A stretch of 26,977 nt of DNA from Intrasporangiaceae bacterium (GTDB lineage: Bacteria > Actinomycetota > Actinomycetes > Actinomycetales > Dermatophilaceae): assembly GCA_012518475.1 (NCBI GenBank), contig JAAYSB010000139.1, positions 1 through 26,977 on the forward strand, written 5' to 3'. Every line of letters begins with the position of its first letter. Position 1 is the first letter of the stretch. Shown piece after piece: positions 1 through 7,900 of the stretch. The notes under the pieces are model-generated. The model was not told where the DNA came from. It saw nothing but the letters and a program-made list of their open reading frames with translations, and did not search any database. The position numbers and the translations under genes are program-made.

Positions 1-1375
1 CATTGCGCTCACCGCCACGGTTCCGGTCGCCGTCCTGGCCGCGACCGCGGCCACCGACCGAGCCGCTCGGCCGGCGACCGCTGGACTTGCCGGTCTCCCC
101 GAGGTCCTCGAGAACCTCGGCGTCCAGACCGGCGCGGGTCTGCGCCGACTTCGGCAGCCGGCCCTTCGTCCCCTCCGGGATTCCGAGGTCCTCGTAGAGG
201 TGCGGCGAGGAGGAATAGGTCTCCAGCGGCTCGGGGAGGCCGAGGTCGAGGGCCTTGTTGATCAGGCCCCAGCGGGGCAGGTCGTCCCAGTCGACGAAGG
301 TGATCGCGGTGCCGGTGTTGCCCGCGCGGCCGGTGCGGCCGATGCGGTGGACATAGGTCTTGTCGTCCTCGGGGCACTGGAAGTTGATGACGTGGGTGAC
401 GTTCTCGACATCGATGCCCCGGGCGGCGACATCGGTGGCGACAAGGACATCGACCTTGCCGGAACGGAAGGCGCGCAGCGCCTGCTCGCGGGCGCCCTGA
501 CCGAGGTCACCGTGGATCGCGGCAGCGGCGAATCCGCGGTCGGTGAGCTCGTCGGCGACCTTGGCGGCGGTGCGCTTGGTGCGGCTGAAGATGATCGTCA
601 GCCCGCGGCCCTCGGACTGCAGGATGCGGGCGAGCATCTCGGTCTTGTCCATCGCGTGTGCGCGGTAGGCGAACTGCGTGATCGCGGCGACGATGGCGCT
701 GTCCGAGACACCCTCCTCGGACATCGCCCGGATGTGCGTCGGCTGGCTCATGTAGCGCCGGGCGAGCGCGACGACCGGGCCGGGCATGGTGGCCGAGAAC
801 AGCATCGTCTGGCGGGAGGCGGGGGTCAGGGCGAGAATCTTCTCGACGTCAGGGAGGAACCCCAGGTCGAGCATCTCGTCGGCCTCGTCGAGGACGAGGG
901 TCTTGACCGAGGACAGGTTGAGATGCCCCTGCCGAGCCAGGTCGATGAGCCGACCGGGCGTGCCGACGACGACCTCGACGCCCTTCTGGAGGGCCTCGAT
1001 CTGCGGCTCGTACGCACGGCCGCCGTAGACGGTGAGGACGCGGATGCCGCGTCGCTTCCCGGCCTTCTCGAGATCGCCCGCCACCTGCACAGCGAGCTCA
1101 CGGGTCGGGGCGACGGCGAGCGCCTGCGGGCGTCCGGCATACGTCAAGGTCGCGAAGGCGGGGTCCTTCGGGGAGACGACCCGGTCGAGCATCGGGACAC
1201 CGAAGCCGAGGGTCTTGCCGGTGCCGGTCTTGGCCTGGCCGATGATGTCGTGGCCGCCGAGGGCGACCGGAAGGGTCATCGACTGGATCGGGAAGGGGGA
1301 GGTGATGCCGACGTCGGCGAGGCTCGCGACGATGTCCTCGTGCACGCCGAAGTCGGAGAAGGTCTGGGTGGTCAT
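1..1375 (-). CDS. DEAD-box ATP-dependent RNA helicase (3' end cut by window edge)
   Basis: An SF2 RNA helicase that remodels RNA duplexes in the cytoplasm (ribosome assembly, mRNA decay, cold adaptation in this family). Translation from ATG at 1375 gives MTTQTFSDFGV, then motif I AKTGTGKT (about residue 50), DEADEMLDLGF (motif II), SAT (motif III), and the C-terminal RecA lobe with ATDVAARGID and HRIGRTGRAG. About 458 codons are in the window without a stop; the visible C-terminus becomes a basic Gly/Arg-rich tail (near 1-100) typical of actinobacterial RhlE/DeaD-type helicases. From memory the M. tuberculosis equivalent at this position is Rv3211 (rhlE). It is divergent from the ferritin-like gene at 1627, with about 250 bases between them. 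No good Shine-Dalgarno lies at the usual spacing before ATG 1375. The assignment to the DEAD-box family is certain; the subfamily name is not. Confidence 0.95.
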   Translation of the reverse strand, partial: MTTQTFSDFGVHEDIVASLADVGITSPFPIQSMTLPVALGGHDIIGQAKTGTGKTLGFGVPMLDRVVSPKDPAFATLTYAGRPQALAVAPTRELAVQVAGDLEKAGKRRGIRVLTVYGGRAYEPQIEALQKGVEVVVGTPGRLIDLARQGHLNLSSVKTLVLDEADEMLDLGFLPDVEKILALTPASRQTMLFSATMPGPVVALARRYMSQPTHIRAMSEEGVSDSAIVAAITQFAYRAHAMDKTEMLARILQSEGRGLTIIFSRTKRTAAKVADELTDRGFAAAAIHGDLGQGAREQALRAFRSGKVDVLVATDVAARGIDVENVTHVINFQCPEDDKTYVHRIGRTGRAGNTGTAITFVDWDDLPRWGLINKALDLGLPEPLETYSSSPHLYEDLGIPEGTKGRLPKSAQTRAGLDAEVLEDLGETGKSSGRRPSGSVGGRGRGQDGDRNRGGERN

Positions 1376-1574
1376 ATGGGTGAGTTCTGTTCTCTCTCGA
1401 ATCGCGGACGCGACAGCCTGTCACGTCGCCACAGGGTCCGTGGGCGCGGAGGCGCGGCACGGGCACTGGGCCGATCGGAGGCATTCAGTGGGGGAGGGCG
1501 ACTCACCCGTGGGAAGGACACACAGCCATGACGGACGACAGCGTTGTGTGCCGACCGGGCACCGGTACCCGCTC

Positions 1575-1580
1575 AGTCTA
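1575..1580 (-). promoter_or_regulatory. Candidate -10 element for the RNA helicase gene, implying a long 5' leader
   Basis: On the minus strand the hexamer TAGACT fits the actinobacterial TANNNT -10. If used, transcription would start near 1568 and give a leader of about 190 bases before ATG 1375. The leader contains a possible 8-codon reading frame (ATG at 1528, minus strand) without a clear ribosome site. No convincing -35 was found. Tentative. Confidence 0.35.
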
Positions 1581-1613
1581 GCGGGCCTACCACGGTGGGC
1601 CGCATCGGCCCAC

Positions 1614-1627
1614 TACGCTCGGTCACG
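1614..1627 (+). promoter_or_regulatory. Probable leaderless promoter of the ferritin-like gene
   Basis: TACGCT at 1614-1619 matches TANNNT and lies 7 bases before the GTG at 1627, so transcription would begin at or beside the start codon. No Shine-Dalgarno is present. The same eight bases, CTACGCTC, precede nudC at the same distance. The -35 region is weak. Confidence 0.5.
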
Positions 1628-2325
1628 TGAGCGACGCATACCAGGGCCTTGTGGACGAGCCGCTCGACGCCGACTACGTGGCGGGTGCCGTGGACCTGCT
1701 CGGGGTCCTTGCCTATGAGGAGCTGACGACATATCAGTCTCTGTCGGTGCACGCGTTCTCTGCGCCGGACCTGGCCAGCCGCCTCGAGCTGTGCCGGTTC
1801 GCGGTCGCCGACTTCGAGCACATCCGGTTGATCGAGGGACGTCTCGGCGAGCTGGGATCGACGCTCGAGGGGGCGATGGCCCCGTTCGTCGGTGCCATCG
1901 ACGACCTCAACCGGCGCACGCGGGCTGAGACCTGGCTCGAGGGTCTGGTCAAGGCCTCCGTGGCCGCAGGCATCGTCGCGGACTTCTATCGGGACCTCGC
2001 CCGCCTCGTCGACCCCCGCACCCGGGCAGTCGTCGAGGAGGTCGTTGCGGACAACGCGAAGAGCGACTACCTCATCGAGGCCGTCAGGTCCTCCATCGAG
2101 CCGGGCTCGAAGGAGGCGAGCCGACTCTCCCTGTGGGGGCGGCGTCTTGTCGGGGAAGCGCTCACGCAGGCCCAGCAGGTCGCGGCGGACCGCGACGCGA
2201 TGGGTGGCCTCCTCATCGGGACCGTCGAGCGGCCCGGTGCCGACCTCGGTGAGATCGGCGAGATCCTCAAGCGGGCCACCGCCCGGCACACCGAGCGGAT
2301 GACCCGGATGGGACTGACCGCCTGA
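1627..2325 (+). CDS. Ferritin-like fold protein (MiaE-like, PF13794-type)
   Basis: A 232-residue, mostly helical protein resembling the actinobacterial 'ferritin-like fold-containing' family related to tRNA hydroxylase MiaE; its substrate is not established. Visible features are the helix-one acidic pair (YEELTTY, residues 30-36), DFEHIRLIE (62-70) carrying a DxxH/EH metal-ligand-like motif, and the conserved-looking C-terminal segment LWGRRLVGEALTQAQ. A second clear ExxH, expected for a full diiron site, is not obvious; the matching stretch reads ADNAKSDYLIE. The start is GTG 1627, chosen because a -10 box sits just upstream. It is divergent from the RNA helicase and convergent with the GlsB-type gene (25-base gap). 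The position equals Rv3210c in M. tuberculosis from memory. Family call fairly sure; enzymatic activity unknown. Confidence 0.8.
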   Translation: MSDAYQGLVDEPLDADYVAGAVDLLGVLAYEELTTYQSLSVHAFSAPDLASRLELCRFAVADFEHIRLIEGRLGELGSTLEGAMAPFVGAIDDLNRRTRAETWLEGLVKASVAAGIVADFYRDLARLVDPRTRAVVEEVVADNAKSDYLIEAVRSSIEPGSKEASRLSLWGRRLVGEALTQAQQVAADRDAMGGLLIGTVERPGADLGEIGEILKRATARHTERMTRMGLTA

Positions 2326-2350
2326 CCGAGCTCAGGTCGTGGTTCTCGGG

Positions 2351-2617
2351 TCAGATCTGCCGACGGCCGGTGAGCGCGCCGTAGAGGACGATGAGGCCGG
2401 CCGCGACCGCGACACCGACGAAGAACGGGGTCCACTCGAAGCCGTCGGCCCCGGAGTAGCCGAAACGGTAGGCCAGCCAGCTGCCGGCCAGCGACCCGAG
2501 GACGCCGAGGATGACGGTGACGAGCAGCGAGATCGTCTGTCGACCGGGCAGGACGAGGCGGGCCAGCCCACCGATCACCGCTCCGAGAACGATGGCGCTG
2601 AGGACAGTGGTCAGCAT
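2351..2617 (-). CDS. GlsB/YeaQ/YmgE-family small membrane protein
   Basis: An 88-residue protein made of three hydrophobic segments (roughly residues 3-20, 28-50 and 60-80) with glycine-rich motifs (GAVIGGLARLVLPGRQ, GVLGSLAGSWLAYRFG), the pattern of the transglycosylase-associated (PF04226) family. It acts in the cytoplasmic membrane and is linked to general stress in other bacteria; the biochemical role is unknown. ATG 2617 is preferred over an upstream in-frame start because GGAGG lies 5 bases before it and the residues before it are not membrane-like. It follows DUF3107 in the same direction with a 34-base gap, so co-transcription is plausible. Confidence 0.85.
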   Translation of the reverse strand: MLTTVLSAIVLGAVIGGLARLVLPGRQTISLLVTVILGVLGSLAGSWLAYRFGYSGADGFEWTPFFVGVAVAAGLIVLYGALTGRRQI

Positions 2618-2651
2618 GTGGCCTCCGGTCCGGGGGTACGGCGGAGGATGC

Positions 2652-2888
2652 TCAGCGGGGAACCGGAACGGTGCCGAAGCCGACGCGCCCCGTCTCGGAC
2701 TCGCCGACCTGAACATAGGCGAGGGTCGCCGCGTTGACGAGCACCTCCCGGCCCTTCGTGTCGGTGAGGCTCAGCACGCCCTGGCCGGAGAACGCCTCGC
2801 GGACGGCGGCAGTGATCTCCTCGGCGCTCTGGTCGGTCTCGATGCTCAGCTCTCGAGCGACGTGCTGCACGCCGATCTTGACCTCCAT
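2652..2888 (-). CDS. DUF3107 domain protein
   Basis: A 78-residue soluble protein starting MEVKIGVQHVARELSIE and carrying the central FSGQGVLSLTDTKGREVLV and VNAATLAYVQVG segments typical of the small actinobacterial DUF3107 family (M. tuberculosis Rv3208A/TB9.4 from memory). The function is unknown. The pattern of short strands and one helix fits a compact alpha/beta fold. GAGAGGAAG lies 6-8 bases before ATG 2888. The gene lies between the TetR regulator and the GlsB-type gene, all on the minus strand, an order conserved in actinobacteria. It appears to have its own promoter (TAGCCT near 2974-2979). Confidence 0.88.
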   Translation of the reverse strand: MEVKIGVQHVARELSIETDQSAEEITAAVREAFSGQGVLSLTDTKGREVLVNAATLAYVQVGESETGRVGFGTVPVPR

Positions 2889-2923
2889 GGGGGCTTCCTC
2901 TCAGGTGGGCTTGTCGCTTCTGT

Positions 2924-2942
2924 GGTGCTGACGTCCAGCACC
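2924..2942. other. Perfect 7-bp hairpin in the TetR-DUF3107 intergenic region
   Basis: GGTGCTG and CAGCACC flank a five-base loop. There is no following T-run, so it is not a classic terminator. It could be the end of the tetR transcript, a leader structure of DUF3107, or a protein-binding palindrome. Confidence 0.4.
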
Positions 2943-2973
2943 GGCCGGCCGGATGGCGGCTCTCTCGTTGCCT

Positions 2974-2979
2974 AGGCTA
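2974..2979 (-). promoter_or_regulatory. Candidate -10 element for the DUF3107 gene
   Basis: TAGCCT on the minus strand fits TANNNT and would start transcription near 2967, about 79 bases before ATG 2888. The leader contains a 7-bp perfect hairpin at 2924-2942. The -35 is poor, so this is tentative. Confidence 0.35.
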
Positions 2980-3009
2980 ACCCGCCGCGTCCGTCGATGA
3001 TTCCCTCGC

Positions 3010-3690
3010 TCATCCCGGCGTCGTGTCGCGGGCACCGGCAGGTCGGCTCACCGGGTCGGCCTCGACCCGGACAGGGAACCCTGTCACTCCGCGCCAGGCG
3101 AGCTGCCCGACGAGCCTGGCAGCCTCATCCTTGGGGACGGTCGCACCCTGGGCCAGCCACTGCCGCGCCGAGACCTGCGCCACGCCGGCCAGTGCGACGG
3201 CCATGAGCAGGGCCTGGTCCTCGTCGAGGCCGCCACCGGTGTCCTCGACGATCGCGGCAGCGATGGTCTCGGCACACACGTCGGTGACGGCATCGAGCCG
3301 GTTGCGCACCTGCGGCTCACTCGTGAGGTCGGACTCGAACACCATCCGGAAGGCGGCATCCTCCCGCGCGACGAAGTCGAAGTAGGCCTGGACAGTTGCG
3401 AAGACTCGGGCCTTGGCCTCGGCGGGGGTCCTCAGGGCGTCACCGACCAGGGACTCGAGCGTGGAGCAGTGCTGGTCAAGGAGCGCGAGATAGAGATCCA
3501 GCTTGCCCGGGAAGTGCTGATAGAGGACGGGTTTGGACACTCCTGCGCGGTCAGCGATGTCATCCATCGCGGCTGCGTGGTAGCCGACAGCGGCAAAGGT
3601 CGCCTGGGCCGCCTCGAGCAGCTGCGCTCGCCGGGCCGACCGTGGCAGTCGCTGACTGCGCGCGCTGCCGTTCGCTGGGGTGCTGCTCAT
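3010..3690 (-). CDS. TetR/AcrR-family transcriptional regulator
   Basis: A 226-residue repressor-type protein. Residues 20-66 form the TetR helix-turn-helix: LLEAAQATFAAVGYHAAAMD, then IADRAGVSKPVLYQHFPGK. The rest is the helical ligand and dimer domain with FRMVFESDLTSEP and ARQWLAQG segments typical of actinobacterial members at this locus (Rv3208 position). ATG 3690 is chosen because GGAGAAG lies about 7 bases upstream; a longer in-frame start at 3795 would read through the intergenic region and overlap the divergent moeB promoter. The gene is divergent from moeB with 89 bases between, so it may control itself and moeB; a CTCTAGAG palindrome overlaps its own -10. Ligand unknown. Confidence 0.92.
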   Translation of the reverse strand: MSSTPANGSARSQRLPRSARRAQLLEAAQATFAAVGYHAAAMDDIADRAGVSKPVLYQHFPGKLDLYLALLDQHCSTLESLVGDALRTPAEAKARVFATVQAYFDFVAREDAAFRMVFESDLTSEPQVRNRLDAVTDVCAETIAAAIVEDTGGGLDEDQALLMAVALAGVAQVSARQWLAQGATVPKDEAARLVGQLAWRGVTGFPVRVEADPVSRPAGARDTTPG

Positions 3691-3724
3691 GAGGTGGCTT
3701 CTCCGTCCTGCCGCGTTGCAGGAA

Positions 3725-3733
3725 ACTCTAGAG
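3725..3733 (-). promoter_or_regulatory. Candidate tetR -10 overlapped by a CTCTAGAG palindrome
   Basis: TAGAGT on the minus strand (3725-3730) fits TANNNT. The perfect 8-bp palindrome CTCTAGAG at 3726-3733 overlaps it, where an autorepressor would bind. TetR operators are usually longer (14 bp or more), so this is only a candidate core. Confidence 0.35.
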
Positions 3734-3744
3734 GTCCGACACCG

Positions 3745-3780
3745 TTGGGCCCGGTCCTGTCCACGGATATCGTGCGGGTA
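3745..3780 (+). promoter_or_regulatory. Leaderless promoter of moeB
   Basis: TTGGGC at 3745-3750, a 17-base spacer, and TATCGT at 3768-3773 form a well-spaced promoter. The A of ATG 3780 is 7 bases past the -10, exactly where transcription should begin, and there is no Shine-Dalgarno. This is the best-formed leaderless promoter in the window. Confidence 0.65.
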
Positions 3781-4940
3781 TGCCGTTCCCACCACTCGTC
3801 GACCCCGCCCCGGTGCTCGGAACGGCCGAGCGGCTGCGGTATGCGAGACATACCCGCCTCCCCGAGATCGGCGAGGTCGGGCAGCGACGGCTCACGGCCG
3901 CCAGGGTTCTCGTCGTCGGAGCAGGCGGCCTCGGTTCGCCGTCCCTGACCTATCTGGCCGCTGCCGGTGTCGGCACCATCGGGATCGTCGACGACGACGT
4001 CGTCGAGGTGTCCAATCTGCATCGCCAGCCCGTCCACAGTGAAGCCGATCTCGGTCGGGACAAGGCGGCCTCGGCCGCGGACCGCGTCCGGGCCATCAAT
4101 CCCCACGTCTCTGTCCGCGTCCACCGTGAGCGGTTCTCCGCCGCGTCTGCCGAGCAGCTCGTCGGCGCATACGATCTCGTCGTCGACGGGGCCGACAACT
4201 TCGCGACACGGTACCTCGTCACCGATGCGTGCGCGCTGGCGGGGATTCCGCACGTGTGGGCATCGATCAACACCTTCGCCGGCCAGCTCAGCGTGTGGTG
4301 GGCCGGGCGGGGACCGTGCTATCGCTGTGTCTTCCCGGCGCCACCGCCGCCCGGATCCGTGGCCTCGTGTGCCGAGGCGGGCGTGATCGGAGTCCTGCCC
4401 GGGGTCATGGGCACCCTGCAGGCGGCCGAGGCGATCAAGCTCATCACCGGGGTCGGCGAGCCTGCGGTCGGCCGCATCGTCCTCCACGACGCCCTGGCCG
4501 GAACGTGGGAGGCGGTGCCGGTCCGGGCCCGCCCCGACTGCGACCTGTGCGGCGAGTCGCCGTCCATCTCCCGTCCGGTCGAGGAGGGGCTGACCAGGGA
4601 GGTGCCGGTCATCGTCGCGACCGATCTGGCCGCTGCGATCGCGGACGGGTCCGAGGACGTCATCGTCCTCGACGTCCGGGAAGCGGAGGAGTTCTCGGAG
4701 GGCCGGATCCTGCCCTCGGTCCACGTGCCTCTCGGTGAGCTGCTCGCAGGGACGGCACGTGACCAGATCGCCCGCTGGAGTGCCGCGAGCGGCGGCGTGG
4801 TCGTGTACTGCCGCGGAGGAACCCGTAGCGCGCAGGCCGTCGGATACCTTCTCGAGCAGGGGGTCGAGACGGCGAGATCGCTCGACGGTGGCATCATCGC
4901 GTGGAACGCCCAGGTGGCGGGTGACCCCGGCCCACCCTGA
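3780..4940 (+). CDS. moeB: MoeB/MoeZ: E1-like adenylyltransferase fused to rhodanese
   Basis: A 386-residue sulfur-carrier activating enzyme. The family adenylates the C-terminal Gly of MoaD-type (or CysO/ThiS-type) carriers, and the rhodanese part supplies sulfur. Seen: a Rossmann nucleotide motif GAGGLGSP (about 47-54), DDDVVEVSNLHRQ (substrate/ATP loop), the DGADNFATRY stretch, zinc Cys pairs C180/C183 and C254/C257, a conserved Cys in SCAEAG near 197, and a C-terminal rhodanese domain (about 275-380) with active-site loop YCRGGTRS, C344. The length fits MoeZ-type fusions. It is followed 54 bases later by adnA on the same strand. A moaE gene lies 18 kb away at 23353; no moaD is visible in the window. 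MoeB versus MoeZ naming is not decided by sequence alone. Confidence 0.93.
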   Translation: MPFPPLVDPAPVLGTAERLRYARHTRLPEIGEVGQRRLTAARVLVVGAGGLGSPSLTYLAAAGVGTIGIVDDDVVEVSNLHRQPVHSEADLGRDKAASAADRVRAINPHVSVRVHRERFSAASAEQLVGAYDLVVDGADNFATRYLVTDACALAGIPHVWASINTFAGQLSVWWAGRGPCYRCVFPAPPPPGSVASCAEAGVIGVLPGVMGTLQAAEAIKLITGVGEPAVGRIVLHDALAGTWEAVPVRARPDCDLCGESPSISRPVEEGLTREVPVIVATDLAAAIADGSEDVIVLDVREAEEFSEGRILPSVHVPLGELLAGTARDQIARWSAASGGVVVYCRGGTRSAQAVGYLLEQGVETARSLDGGIIAWNAQVAGDPGPP

Positions 4941-4994
4941 GTCAGGTGTGTCAGTGGTGGGTGATGGGATCCAGGGCATGACGAGGAAGGCCGG

Positions 4995-7900
4995 ATGACC
5001 GTCTCTGCTCCCGCGGGGACTGATCTGCTCGTGCCCAATGACGAGCAGCGCTCTGCCATCGACTGGCGGGGCGGAGTCCTGCGTGTCCTGGGCGGCCCGC
5101 GGACGGGCAAGACCGAGACGGCAGCTGCCACTGTGCTCGATCGGGTGCGCCGAGGTCAGGCATCGGCCGACTCTGTGCTCCTCCTCGCGGCGACCCGTCA
5201 GCACGCAGCGCAGCTGCGGCGCCGGGTCATGACCGACCTCGGCGGCACCGCCACGACCCCGGTTGCCCGCACGGCGTCGTCGCTGGCCTTCGGGATCCTC
5301 CGGCAGCAGGCAGCCCTGCTCGGGGAGCCGCCGCCGCGACTGCTCAACGGACCTGAGCAGGACATCGTCATCCGGGACCTGCTCGCGGGCCACGCCGGTG
5401 GCGAGATCGCCGGACCCCAGTGGCCCGAACGGGTCCATGGTGCGCTCGGGACCCGGGCCTTCCGGGCCGAGGTCCGCGACCTGTTCATGCGAGCCGTCGA
5501 GAACGGCCTCGGTGCCGAGGATCTGCTCGACCTCGCCGCAGAGCATGACGTCCCTGAGTGGCGGGCGTCCGCCGTCCTCCTCGAGGAGTACGACCGGGTG
5601 ACCGCGCTCGCGAGCCCCGGCGCCTATGACCCGGCCTGGATCGTGGCGGCCGCCTTCGAGGCGCTCATCGACGACACGGCGCTGGCTGCGACGGTCCGCC
5701 GTGACCTGCGGCTGATCGTCGTCGACGACGCCCAGGAGCTCACCCCGGGTGCGGCCAGGCTGCTCGCGGGGATCGTGGCGATCCCGGCGTCCACGCCGCT
5801 GGATGTCGTGCTGCTCGGGGACCCGGACCTGGCGGTCCAGGGCTTCCGGGGAGCTGACCCCGGCATCCTCGGCGGAGCCGGTGACGCACCGGTGGACTGG
5901 GCAACGATGACGACCACAGGGCGCGCCGAGACGATCCTCCTCCGGACCACCTATCGCCCTGGGCAGCTCGTGGTCGCCACGAAACGGGTCGCTGACGCGA
6001 TCGGGGCGTCAGGGGTGACGCAGCAGCGCGCGCTCTCCGTCGCCGACGAGAGCGCGCCGGGAAGTGTCGAGACCCACCTGCTGCGGACCCCCGCGACCGA
6101 GGCCGCGTTCATCGCCTCCCGCGTCCGCGAGGCGGTCCTTCACCACGGACTCAGCTGGTCTGAGGTTGCCGTCATCGTCCGGGGCCAGAGCCGCAGCGCC
6201 GCGATCCGGCGGGCTCTTGCTCGTGCCGACGTCCCCGTGGCCGCCGAAGTGACCGAGCTGCCCGTCCGCGACGAGCCCGCTGTGCGGCCGCTCCTCCAGC
6301 TGCTCGGTGCCACTCTCTCCGGCAGTCGCGGCGCCGAGGACGGGGGTCTGACCCCGGAGCTCGTCGTCGATCTTCTCGGCTCCCGGCTCGGCACGACCGA
6401 TGCCGTGCTGCTGCGCCGCCTCCGCCGCGCGCTTCGCCAGGTCGAGCTGCGCTCCGGCGGAAGCCGTCCGAGCGATGATCTCCTCGTCGAGGCGATCCGG
6501 TTCCCACTCGTCCTCGAGGACATCGGTGTCGAGGCCACGGGAGCACGCCGCATCGCAGCCGCCTATGCCTCCGGTCTGCGTGTGCTCAGCTCCGTCGACG
6601 ACGCCGGGCAGCGCGTCCCCAGGTCGGGGGTTCAGGTCGAGGACGTCCTCTGGCAGATCTGGTCGGCTCTCGGTCTGGCCAACCGATGGCGGGATACCGC
6701 ACTGGCCGGAGGGGCCGCCGGAGCGCGGGCGGACCGAGACCTCGACGCCGTTCTCGCCCTGTTCGATGCGGCGTCCCGATTCACGGACCGGCTGGTCAGG
6801 GCCGACCCGGCAGCCTTCCTCGAGCACATCGACGAGCAGGAGGTCCCCGGCGACACCCTGGCCCAGCGTTCCCCGCCGGGGGACTCCGTCTCGGTCCTGA
6901 CGCCGGCCGGCGCAGCCGGACGCGCGTGGCCTCTCGTCATCATCGCGGGTGTCCAGGAGGGGACCTGGCCCGACACGAGAGTGCGTGGCCTTGTGCTCCG
7001 CAGCAGCGAGCTCGTCGACAGGCTCCGCGGCCGACCCTGGTCCTGGCGGTCTGCGGTCACGGCCATCCGGCACGATGAGTCCCGCCTCTTCTATGCCGCG
7101 GCGTCGCGAGCCACTGCCCAGCTGGTCGTCACCGCCGTGCGCGACGAGACCGAGCAGCCATCCCCCTACCTCGCGCTCCTGAGCGGCGGGGGACTCGGTG
7201 AACGCGAGCTCACCGAGGTCGAGAGACCGACCACCTCCCGTGAGCTCACCGCGTGGCTGCGCCGCCAGCTCGTCGAGACCCCGGCAGAGGCGGATCTGGA
7301 CGACCGGCTCGTGAACGCCCTGGCCCAGCTGGCTGATGCCGGGGCACCCGGGGCTGCCCCCACGTCGTGGTGGGCCAGGCGTGCGACCACCAGTGACCGA
7401 CCCCTGGCCGGGCCCGAGACGACGGTCGACATCTCGCCGTCGAGAATCCAGTCCTTCCAGGACTGCCCGCTCCAGTGGCTGCTCACGACACGGGGCGGGG
7501 ACGGGCCACCGGTCGGCGCCTCATCACTCGGCACCCTCGTCCATGACATCGCCCGTGACCTCGGTGACGCACCTCTCGAGGACCTCGTCGCCGAGGTCGA
7601 CGCCCGCTGGGCCCGCCTCGGCCTCCCCTCCGGCTGGGTCAGTGAGCGCTCGCGATCGCTGGCCCACGACATGGTGGCCCGTCTGCGCGGCTACCTCGAC
7701 CAGGCGCAGGCGCAGGGATGGGCCAGTGCCGGGGCGGAGATCTCCATGCGGGTCGCGCTCGGCCGCACCGTGCTGCGGGGCCAGGTCGACCGGATCGAGC
7801 TCGCGCCGGACGGCAGTGTCCGGATCATCGACTACAAGACCGGATCCACCCGGCCACGCAAGGCTGACCTGGACCGCCACGCCCAGCTCGGCGCCTATCA

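Noticed and set aside
200..1531. 443-codon open frame on the plus strand
   Set aside because: It lies antisense to the DEAD-box helicase, whose motifs are complete; the frame is open because of GC bias at third positions.
3687..5546. 619-codon open frame on the minus strand
   Set aside because: Antisense to moeB and adnA, both with recognisable domains; its product is Arg/Gly/Asp-rich without a domain.
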